Shown here: positions 1 through 5,472 of the stretch, piece by piece
How positions within the stretch are numbered: position 1 is the stretch's first letter
How the letters are laid out: each line of letters opens with the position of its first letter
Origin: Bacillota bacterium
Lineage (GTDB): Bacteria > Bacillota > Clostridia > Lachnospirales > Lachnospiraceae
Direction: 5' to 3'
Length of the DNA stretch: 8,728 nt
Assembly: GCA_023441965.1 (NCBI GenBank)
Contig: JAEZNB010000087.1
Span: 1 to 8,728, forward strand
The notes under the pieces: model-generated
The model's input: only the letters and a program-made list of their open reading frames with translations
What the model was told of the DNA's origin: nothing
Databases searched by the model: none
Program-made: the position numbers and the translations under genes

Positions 1-432
1 CTTCTGGATCTCCATAATGCCTTACGTGCCCATCTGGGGCAAAGTCCGACCTTTATGACCTTTCCTCAGATGACAGAGGAGGAGCTTTATCGGGATGCAC
101 CGGAGGATATCCGTTATTTTGCAGCCAAGCTGGAGGACTCTTACATTGCATATGTGAAGCTCGGTAACCAAGGAGAGAACTTCGTCTGTGAGACAGAAGA
201 CATGATGAACATCTGCGGGGCCTATTGCTGTTCGGAGTTCAGGGGGACGGGAGTTTATCATAACCTGCTGGCCTATATGATAACCACACTGAAGCATGAG
301 GGTTATCACTTGCTGGGAGTGGATTGTGAGAGCATTAACCCGAATGCCCTGGGTCTCTGGCTGAAATACTTCAGCGCTTACACGCACAGTGTGGTCAGAA
401 GAATTGATGATAAGGCGATCAGAAAGGAGTGA
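1..432 (+). CDS. GNAT-family N-acetyltransferase, C-terminal part (5' end outside window)
   Basis: The frame is open from the first base of the window to a TGA at 430-432, so the start codon lies upstream of the window; the ATG at 55 is internal. GNAT enzymes move an acetyl group from acetyl-CoA to an amine. The visible 143 residues end in a recognisable GNAT half-domain: a beta strand (MMNICGAYC), then an acetyl-CoA loop of the R-G-x-G type (FRGTGVYHNL), a helix, a strand (LLGVDCES), and the late N-P-N-A-L-G-L-W motif, which matches the usual helix after the last core strand. The substrate cannot be predicted. A second GNAT gene starts 4 bases after the stop, and its ribosome binding site lies inside this gene's last codons, so the two are probably co-transcribed and translationally coupled. 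Family call is firm; function is unknown. Confidence 0.82.
   Translation, partial: LLDLHNALRAHLGQSPTFMTFPQMTEEELYRDAPEDIRYFAAKLEDSYIAYVKLGNQGENFVCETEDMMNICGAYCCSEFRGTGVYHNLLAYMITTLKHEGYHLLGVDCESINPNALGLWLKYFSAYTHSVVRRIDDKAIRKE
421..429 (+). promoter_or_regulatory. Ribosome binding site fixing the start of the second GNAT gene
   Basis: AGAAAGGAG ends 7 bases before the ATG at 437, in the last codons of the preceding gene. The earlier in-frame ATG at 389 has no comparable site and would give a long overlap with the upstream gene, so 437 is preferred. Confidence 0.8.
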
Positions 433-436
433 AAAG

Positions 437-1255
437 ATGAGTTACAAAATAATTGATACTTCAATGGACGATATCAGGCCTTTGATGGAGGAGTACCTGG
501 ATACCTTAAGCTGTGTGGTTGATGATTACTGGGAATATCATGTAAGAATGTCGGATTTTTATGGGATTGAAGTACATGGAAGCAATGTCGGATATTTTGC
601 TGTCTTCCGGGAGGAACAGCTATTAACACAGTTCTATATGAAACCGGAGCACTGGAAGCTGACACAGCAGGTCTTTCAGCAGATCTTAGAGGATTATGGG
701 GTGGAAGCAGCCTATGTTCTGACCGGTGATGAGCTCTTCCTTTCATTATGTATGGACTATCATATCAGAGTAGAAAAGCAAGCATATTTTTTCGATGGTA
801 CCATCGAGAATGAGGTTAGGCCTCCGGAGTATCCGAGAAGCTGCCTCTTCCCTGTGAAGCCAGAGGAGTTCGACGAGGTAATAGAGAGAACAGGGGACTT
901 CTTTCAACCGATCAGTAAAGCACAGGTGGAGACGGGAGAGTACCTGCTGTTTAAGCTGTGTGAGGGACAGGAGCTCCTGGGCTATGGCATCATCGTCCCG
1001 AATGTGCTCTTAACCAAGTATTGGCCCTGTGGCATGATTACGTTGGAGAAAAACCGCAGAAAGGGAATCGGCAGAAGCATTCAATTGCATCTGGCAGATA
1101 TCTGCAGGGAGAATGGCTTCATTCCGATCTCCGGCTGCTGGTACTATAATCATTTGAGCAAGAAGACGATTGAAAGTGCAGGTCGTTTTACGAAGACCAG
1201 GCTACTGAAGGTGATATTTAAGGAAAAGGATGCTTCTCAGAAAGCCGAAGCGTAA
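437..1255 (+). CDS. GNAT-family N-acetyltransferase (272 aa)
   Basis: This is a predicted cytoplasmic acetyl-CoA-dependent acetyltransferase of unknown substrate. The ATG at 437 was chosen because AGAAAGGAG lies 7 bases upstream. The protein has two halves. The N-terminal ~130 residues are a poorly conserved region rich in aromatic and acidic residues, perhaps a degenerate GNAT-like fold. The C-terminal half, about residues 140-272, is a GNAT domain with the pyrophosphate-binding loop R-K-G-I-G-R at residues 208-213, preceded by the strand GMITLEKN and followed by a helix and the segment GFIPISGCWYYNHLSKKTIE. The asparagine in that last part (WYYNHLS) fits the usual position before the final GNAT helix. 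It follows the first GNAT gene after 4 bases, and a strong terminator lies about 75 bases downstream, closing this operon. Family is clear; biological role is not. Confidence 0.8.
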   Translation: MSYKIIDTSMDDIRPLMEEYLDTLSCVVDDYWEYHVRMSDFYGIEVHGSNVGYFAVFREEQLLTQFYMKPEHWKLTQQVFQQILEDYGVEAAYVLTGDELFLSLCMDYHIRVEKQAYFFDGTIENEVRPPEYPRSCLFPVKPEEFDEVIERTGDFFQPISKAQVETGEYLLFKLCEGQELLGYGIIVPNVLLTKYWPCGMITLEKNRRKGIGRSIQLHLADICRENGFIPISGCWYYNHLSKKTIESAGRFTKTRLLKVIFKEKDASQKAEA

Positions 1256-1330
1256 GCAGTATGCCTCTTGGCTGTTGAGGATATGCATCTGTCAGCCGGT
1301 ACTATATTCGTAAATTACAGAAATGCAGCA

Positions 1331-1375
1331 GGGGATATCCACAGCAGTTATAGGTGAGGGATATCCCCTTTTGTT
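1331..1375 (+). terminator. Intrinsic terminator after the GNAT pair
   Basis: A perfect 10-base-pair stem is formed by GGGGATATCC (1331-1340) and GGATATCCCC (1359-1368) around an 18-base loop, followed directly by TTTTGTT. This is a standard Rho-independent terminator placed 75 bases after the stop of the upstream gene. Confidence 0.88.
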
Positions 1376-1404
1376 ATGGTTTCATAGGCTAAGTGATCCT
1401 ATAT

Positions 1405-1534
1405 ATGCCGGTTTTATCACATGAAGCTGTCTGGCTACTGTCCTGACAGTAAATTCCTATGATTTTTTGGAACAGTCTCTTACCTTCCTCCGTCTAATCA
1501 TTGTAAGAGATCAGAAAGGAGGTATCACCGGTAT
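1405..1534 (+). other. Gene-free stretch with nested inverted repeats, possible structured RNA or leader
   Basis: The interval between the terminator and the next gene (1376-1640) holds no credible gene. It does contain several complementary segments: an outer pair 1405-1412 with 1527-1534 (8 pairs, one G-U); a short repeat ACTGTC/GACAGT at 1437-1442 and 1445-1450; and TCTCTTAC (1476-1483) with GTAAGAGA (1503-1510). Together they could fold into a closing helix enclosing two hairpins. A ribosome-binding-site-like AAAGGAGG (1515-1522) lies inside but has no start codon after it. I recognise no known riboswitch family. Chance pairing is possible, so this is a candidate only. Confidence 0.3.
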
Positions 1535-1640
1535 TCAACTTAAGATAAGCATATTAATCTATGAGAATAGTGGTCTATAAAGGGAAGAGGCTGTGTAAAA
1601 GAAACTTATAACAAATTGACTTAATACAGGAGGAAGAGAT

Positions 1641-2396
1641 ATGTTCAGAGATAAAATTTTAAAGGCAATCGCATTAGGGATGTGCATGTCAGTATTATAT
1701 ACGGGAGCGGCTTACGCTCAGGTAACGGAAGGATCATCCCCGGCCTTTGAGGGCACGGTGGAAGTAGATGGACCTTTATTTGAGAAGCAGAGAGAGATCG
1801 ATCAGATCTTATTCGCAGACAAGGCAAAGGACGTGGAAGCCCAGGGTATCAAGGTAGTCTATACAGCTGTGGCGAATGATGTGGTCGAGGTTGGCGTAGC
1901 CTCCCTAACGGATCAACAATCGGATTACCTGTACGGCATCCTGGGGAAGGACCAGATAAAGCTTGTGAATGCAGAGGAGGTGCAGCTTTACACGACCATG
2001 GCAGGCGAGCCTGCTGAAGCTCCCGATGCGGTACTTTACAACACAGGAGCCGAGCCGTTCATCGATAAGGAAGCGCTATACAGAGATCTGCCTGCCACAG
2101 CAACGGATGCGGATGGCCGGGTCTATAAAGGCGCTGATGCTGTCGTTACAGATGATGGAGAAGTACTCGAGAACTCCGACATTATGTTCTATACAACCGC
2201 AGACGGAATTGCAGCGCCGGGACAGGAAGCAGAGCTGGTATATGCAACAGGTATAAGTGAGGATGGAGTGAAGGCGACAGCCGAAGCGGATCAGGATGGA
2301 ATGTCCACACCCATGATGATCCTTCTGATTGCCGGTGGAGCGCTTGTAATCGGCGGCGGAGCACTTGCGGCAGGTAAGAAAAGACAGTTAAGATAA
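1641..2396 (+). CDS. Secreted, C-terminally membrane-anchored protein of unknown function (251 aa)
   Basis: The start is supported by AGGAGG at 1628-1633, 7 bases before the ATG. Residues 1-26 are a Sec signal peptide: basic start (FRDKILK), hydrophobic core, and a probable signal peptidase I site A-Y-A|Q at 26/27. The mature part begins with a conserved-looking segment (about residues 48-110) that includes EIDQILF and DYLYGILGKDQIKLV and resembles uncharacterised clostridial exported proteins. A long acidic, alanine-rich region follows. The C-terminus has a small-residue hydrophobic stretch, residues ~225-245 (LIAGGALVIGGGALAAG), then K-K-R-Q-L-R, as expected for a membrane stop or sorting tail. 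No LPxTG-type motif precedes it, so simple membrane anchoring with the main domain outside the cell is the likelier reading. It appears monocistronic, with hairpins on both sides. Function is not recognisable. Confidence 0.8.
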   Translation: MFRDKILKAIALGMCMSVLYTGAAYAQVTEGSSPAFEGTVEVDGPLFEKQREIDQILFADKAKDVEAQGIKVVYTAVANDVVEVGVASLTDQQSDYLYGILGKDQIKLVNAEEVQLYTTMAGEPAEAPDAVLYNTGAEPFIDKEALYRDLPATATDADGRVYKGADAVVTDDGEVLENSDIMFYTTADGIAAPGQEAELVYATGISEDGVKATAEADQDGMSTPMMILLIAGGALVIGGGALAAGKKRQLR

Positions 2397-2450
2397 GCTC
2401 CGTAGTATATCATAGTTATTCATATGGAAAGTATCATTCAGACTTAAGTT

Positions 2451-2495
2451 AAGGTGCTCCGGAATTCGTCAGCAGAGGCGAAACCGGGGCACTTT
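2451..2495 (+). terminator. Terminator-like hairpin after the exported protein gene
   Basis: AAGGTGCTCCGG (2451-2462) pairs with CCGGGGCACTTT (2484-2495) over 12 base pairs including G-U pairs. The loop can extend through TTCGTC (2465-2470) with GGCGAA (2477-2482). The T-run is short (TTT then GCTCC), so termination may be incomplete. Confidence 0.6.
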
Positions 2496-2516
2496 GCTCC
2501 ATCTAAGCATGATTAT

Positions 2517-2529
2517 CGAACTTGGTTCG
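2517..2529. repeat. Short inverted repeat upstream of the FR47-like GNAT gene
   Basis: CGAAC-TTG-GTTCG is a perfect 5-base inverted repeat with a 3-base centre, about 75 bases before the gene start. Its size and place fit a small operator half-site pair, but a match of this length can occur by chance. Confidence 0.25.
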
Positions 2530-2575
2530 TTTAAAAAGCAAAAGATAGGGAAAATTATTACTATAGAAATTATGC

Positions 2576-2591
2576 TGCCTGCTAGCAGGCA
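2576..2591. promoter_or_regulatory. Perfect 16-base palindrome abutting the ribosome binding site
   Basis: TGCCTGCTAGCAGGCA is fully self-complementary and ends 3 bases before the GGAGG of the next gene. As DNA it has the form of an operator for a dimeric repressor. As RNA it would form a 6-pair hairpin with a CTAG loop next to the ribosome binding site. Which of these applies, if either, cannot be told from sequence. Confidence 0.5.
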
Positions 2592-2594
2592 TTT

Positions 2595-2599
2595 GGAGG
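2595..2599 (+). promoter_or_regulatory. Ribosome binding site fixing the start of the FR47-like GNAT gene
   Basis: GGAGG lies 5 bases before the ATG at 2605. The same frame is open back to a TTG at 2494, but that codon lies in the preceding terminator hairpin and has no ribosome binding site. The ATG at 2572 also lacks one. Confidence 0.7.
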
Positions 2600-2604
2600 C
2601 TGAC

Positions 2605-3468
2605 ATGTTAGTAAAAGAATATGAGAATGCCCGTGATTATCTGAAGGACCAGGAAGAGAATCTGCTAAAGCATGAGGCTGTGAGTCAGTTGGTGCTGTTT
2701 GAAGCGTACTTGAATCAAGGAGTGGAACAGAAGGAGAGAGGCCTGTTTGGCATCGTTATGGAGGAAGGAGCACCTCTACTTCATTTCTGTAATGTCATGC
2801 CCCATAATATGGCGGTTTATGCACAGGGCACCGGCAAGGATGTGATTGGACCCGCTGCTTCCCTTCTGGCCGATTATATGGCAAGCAATCATATACCCTT
2901 CCATGGGATCAATGCGAAACTGGAGCTATGTCTGCCATTTATGGATCAATACAAGAAGAGTGTGAACTGTACCTTTCTTGAGAAGGTAAGTTCAGATATC
3001 ATGGAAGTCCGTGAGTTAAATGATATTAAACCTGTGGAAGGTAAGCACAGGCTGGCTGAACCGGAGGAAGTGAAGCTGGTTACTGACTGGATGATAAACT
3101 ATCAGATTGAAGCCTTGGCCAGTGAAATAAATTATGAGAAGGCGCTGAATAAGGCCACCCGTTTCATACAGGAGAATAAGCTATATATCTATGAGGATAC
3201 GGAAGCCATGCCGGTGTCGATGGCGGTTGCCTCCAGGCAGCTTAAGAATGGTGTTGCCATCAATTATGTCTATACACCTGAGGAATGTCGTGGCAAGGGC
3301 TATGCCGCTGCCAATATCTATTATATGAGTAAGGAGCTTCTGGAGCAGGGAAATCAGTTTTGTACCCTCTTCGTAGACAGGAAGAATCCGATCTCTACCC
3401 GTGCTTATGAGAAGGTCGGCTATCGTATCCTGGAAGATAATTATGAATATCTGTTGCTGCAGAGCTAA
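2605..3468 (+). CDS. GNAT-family N-acetyltransferase, FR47-like (287 aa)
   Basis: This is a cytoplasmic acetyl-CoA-dependent acetyltransferase of unknown substrate. The start at 2605 is set by GGAGG at 2595-2599. The C-terminal domain, about residues 195-287, matches the FR47-like branch of GNAT enzymes: a strand (INYVYTP), the acetyl-CoA loop R-G-K-G-Y-A at residues 229-234, a helix (IYYMSKELLEQG), a strand (CTLFVDR), and the signature N-P-I-S-T-R-A-Y-E-K-V-G-Y starting at N261, in which asparagine and tyrosine take the usual acetyl-CoA-side positions. The N-terminal ~190 residues are a less conserved companion region typical in length for clostridial members. It stands alone between two hairpin-bearing spacers and is not closely similar to the two GNATs at the left end. 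I could not find a convincing -35/-10 pair for it. Confidence 0.85.
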   Translation: MLVKEYENARDYLKDQEENLLKHEAVSQLVLFEAYLNQGVEQKERGLFGIVMEEGAPLLHFCNVMPHNMAVYAQGTGKDVIGPAASLLADYMASNHIPFHGINAKLELCLPFMDQYKKSVNCTFLEKVSSDIMEVRELNDIKPVEGKHRLAEPEEVKLVTDWMINYQIEALASEINYEKALNKATRFIQENKLYIYEDTEAMPVSMAVASRQLKNGVAINYVYTPEECRGKGYAAANIYYMSKELLEQGNQFCTLFVDRKNPISTRAYEKVGYRILEDNYEYLLLQS

Positions 3469-3570
3469 AGAGCGTTATATTGACAAGCTACATATGACGC
3501 CGCCATCAGATGCAGTAATCAATAGAGGCATTTATCAGAGAATGAAGAATGAAGAAAAATGGAATAGGAT

Positions 3571-3599
3571 TTGATTTTCCCCTCCTGTAATAGTAAAAT
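3571..3599 (+). promoter_or_regulatory. Predicted sigma-A promoter of the oxidoreductase gene
   Basis: TTGATT (3571-3576), a 17-base spacer, then TAAAAT (3594-3599). Transcription would start near 3606, leaving a leader of about 30 bases. The promoter overlaps the inverted repeats at 3580-3629. Confidence 0.6.
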
Positions 3600-3629
3600 G
3601 AAGGTAATCATTTCACTTGTACAGGAGGG
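3580..3629. repeat. Two concentric inverted repeats spanning promoter and ribosome binding site
   Basis: The outer arms CCCTCCTGTA (3580-3589) and TACAGGAGGG (3620-3629) are perfectly complementary over 10 bases. The inner arms AAATGA (3596-3601) and TCATTT (3608-3613) are complementary over 6 bases. Both pairs share the same centre, between 3604 and 3605. The left outer arm lies in the promoter spacer and the right outer arm is the ribosome binding site itself. This could be a protein-binding operator or, in a transcript from further upstream, a hairpin that hides the ribosome binding site. Confidence 0.6.
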
Positions 3630-3635
3630 CTTAAG

Positions 3636-4709
3636 ATGAATAATAATGACTTATCCGGAAATAAATCGGAAGCTATGACAACAAATGCGGAGTATCCTGC
3701 TAATAGTGGCTCTAAGAGGGCCATCCGCTGGGGAATCATCGGGACAGGCAATATTTGCTCTGTCTTTGCAACAGCCTTAAGCTCTATGGAAGGGGTCAGG
3801 CTGGCAGCGGTGGCATCCAGAGATTTAAAGCGGGCTGAGGAGTTTGCGAAGCGCTTCGGATTTGACCGGGCGTATGGGAGCTATGAAGAGCTGGCCAAGG
3901 ATCCTGAAGTAGAGGTAATCTATATAGGGACACCTCATCCGGAGCACAGGGAGAATGCCGCCCTCTGTATCAGGAATGGGAAAGGGATACTCTGTGAGAA
4001 ACCCTTTACCCTGAATGGAAAGGATAGCCGTTATCTGGCTGGTCTGGCAACAGAGCACGGGGTATTCCTGATGGAGGCCATGTGGACGAAATTCCTGCCT
4101 GTTACCTGTAAGGTGAAGGAATGGCTTAAGGAAGGCAGAATAGGGAATATCAAGCATGTGAAGGCTTCCTTTGGCTTCTATTCGGAATTCAATCCGGAAG
4201 GCAGACTGTATAATCCCCGGTTGGGCGGAGGAGCCCTACTGGATGTGGGGGTTTATCCGATCTCCTATGTGATCCATATGGTAGATCGTCTGCCGGAGCA
4301 GGTTTTCAGCAGTGCCTTGTTCGGCAGGACAGGGGTGGACGAACAGAACGGAATTCTTATGAAGTTCCCCCAAGGAATATTAGCGCAAATAAGCTCCGCA
4401 GTATCGGCAGAAATCGGTCAGGATGCGGAAATCATCGGAACGGAGGGACGAATCTATGTGCCGAGGTTTTGGTCTGCTGAAGAGGCGATGCTCTACAATG
4501 CAGACAATGAATTGGTGGAGAACATAGAGGAGCCATTTCAGGTGAACGGATATGTATACGAAGCTGAGGAGGTAAACCGCTGTCTGAGGGAAGGGTTGAT
4601 AGAGAGTAAGCTTCTGCCCTTAAAGGATACCCTGGCAATCATGGAGATCATGGATCAGCTTCGGGCCGAATGGGGACTGATATACCCACAGGAGAAGGAC
4701 GAGCAGTAG
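3636..4709 (+). CDS. Gfo/Idh/MocA-family NAD(P)-dependent oxidoreductase (357 aa)
   Basis: This is a predicted cytoplasmic dehydrogenase that oxidises or reduces a sugar or related polyol with NAD(P). AGGAGGG at 3623-3629 supports the ATG at 3636. After a polar N-terminal extension of about 28 residues comes the Rossmann domain, with the dinucleotide loop G-T-G at residues 36-38 (WGIIGTGNI). The family motif E-K-P-F is at 121-124, with K122 the expected catalytic lysine. The C-terminal alpha/beta domain carries GGGALLDVGVYPI, with D203 and Y207. The tyrosine in D-V-G-V-Y-P places it nearer the dihydrodiol dehydrogenase/xylose dehydrogenase branch than the inositol dehydrogenases, which carry D-x-x-x-H. 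Length is normal for the family. The exact substrate is not predictable. No clear terminator follows, so some read-through into the two-component genes 85 bases downstream is possible. Confidence 0.88.
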   Translation: MNNNDLSGNKSEAMTTNAEYPANSGSKRAIRWGIIGTGNICSVFATALSSMEGVRLAAVASRDLKRAEEFAKRFGFDRAYGSYEELAKDPEVEVIYIGTPHPEHRENAALCIRNGKGILCEKPFTLNGKDSRYLAGLATEHGVFLMEAMWTKFLPVTCKVKEWLKEGRIGNIKHVKASFGFYSEFNPEGRLYNPRLGGGALLDVGVYPISYVIHMVDRLPEQVFSSALFGRTGVDEQNGILMKFPQGILAQISSAVSAEIGQDAEIIGTEGRIYVPRFWSAEEAMLYNADNELVENIEEPFQVNGYVYEAEEVNRCLREGLIESKLLPLKDTLAIMEIMDQLRAEWGLIYPQEKDEQ

Positions 4710-4756
4710 CTTCCGGCAGAAAGGACTTATGGCTTCACAATTTTTTCATAGTTGAT

Positions 4757-4765
4757 TGCTACAAT
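4757..4765 (+). promoter_or_regulatory. Possible extended -10 promoter of the two-component operon
   Basis: TGCTACAAT combines a TGn element with a good -10 hexamer (TACAAT, 4760-4765), 29 bases before the start codon. No good -35 is found at the right distance; only T-rich sequence lies upstream, and TTCACA at 4734 is 20 bases away. Extended -10 promoters can work with a weak -35. Confidence 0.4.
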
Positions 4766-4794
4766 GTGGATAAATAAAGGTACGGAGGTGTCAT

Positions 4795-5472
4795 ATGGAT
4801 AAGCTTAAGATATTGGTTGTTGATGATGAGAGCAGGATGCGAAAGCTTGTGAAGGACTTCTTGGTACGGAAAAATTATGAAGTGATTGAAGCCGAGAACG
4901 GAGAGCAGGCAATCGATCTGTTCTTCTCTGATAAAGACATTGCCCTGATTATACTTGATATCATGATGCCCAAGCTGGATGGCTGGCAGGTATGTAAGGA
5001 GATCAGGCAGTATTCCAAGGTTCCCATCATTATGCTGACAGCGAAGGGTGATGAAAAGGATGAGCTGCAGGGCTTTGAGCTGGGTGTGGATGAATATATC
5101 TCCAAGCCCTTCAGCCCGAAGATTCTGGTTGCCAGAGTAGAGGCGGTGCTACGCAGAACAGCAGCAACAGACGAAGAAGTGATAGAGATCGGAGGCATTA
5201 CCTTGGACAAAGCCGCTCATCTGGTCAAGATCGATGGGGTCAGTATAGATTTGAGCTTTAAGGAATTCGAACTCTTATCTTACTTTGTAGCGAATAAGGG
5301 AGTGGCCTTATCCAGAGAAAGAATCCTGAATCATGTTTGGAATTACGACTATTTTGGTGATGCCAGAACCATTGATACCCATGTAAAGAAGCTTAGGAGC
5401 AAGATGGGTGGGAAGGGTGACTACATTAAAACCATCTGGGGGTTGGGCTATAAATTTGAGGTAGATGCATGA
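4795..5472 (+). CDS. Two-component response regulator, OmpR/PhoB family (225 aa)
   Basis: This is a DNA-binding transcription regulator switched by phosphorylation, presumably from the kinase encoded immediately downstream. GGAGGTG at 4784-4790 supports the start. The receiver domain, residues ~4-118, has all expected residues: acidic pocket D10-D11, phospho-acceptor D55 (LIILDIMMP), T82 (IIMLTA) and K104 (YISKPF). After a short linker, residues ~128-222 form a winged-helix Trans_reg_C domain, with the recognition-helix region R-T-I-D-T-H-V-K-K-L-R from R191 and the closing wing TIWGLGYKF. Its stop codon overlaps the kinase start in ATGA, so the two are translationally coupled. The regulated genes cannot be identified from the window. 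It is complete and intact. Confidence 0.95.
   Translation: MDKLKILVVDDESRMRKLVKDFLVRKNYEVIEAENGEQAIDLFFSDKDIALIILDIMMPKLDGWQVCKEIRQYSKVPIIMLTAKGDEKDELQGFELGVDEYISKPFSPKILVARVEAVLRRTAATDEEVIEIGGITLDKAAHLVKIDGVSIDLSFKEFELLSYFVANKGVALSRERILNHVWNYDYFGDARTIDTHVKKLRSKMGGKGDYIKTIWGLGYKFEVDA

Noticed and set aside
389..436. Longer start for the second GNAT gene
   Set aside because: The ATG at 389 has no ribosome binding site and overlaps the upstream gene by 44 bases, while the ATG at 437 has AGAAAGGAG at ideal spacing.
1515..1580. A tiny reading frame after the AAAGGAGG at 1515-1522
   Set aside because: There is no ATG, GTG or TTG at a usable distance, and the frame ends after about 18 codons.
1587..1601. 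GAGGCTGTGTAAAAG, similar to the ends of some IS256-type insertion sequences
   Set aside because: No matching opposite end, target duplication or transposase remnant is seen, so a chance match is more likely.
2494..2604. Longer start (TTG at 2494) for the FR47-like GNAT gene
   Set aside because: It lies in the 3' arm of a terminator-like hairpin without a ribosome binding site, and the extra 37 residues look like translated leader.
3541..3554. Two tandem copies of AATGAAG
   Set aside because: Only two short units in A/G-rich sequence, with no sign of function.
3825..4157. Reverse-strand open frame of 110 codons, and other minus-strand frames across the window
   Set aside because: They lie opposite clear genes, lack ribosome binding sites and encode no recognisable protein.
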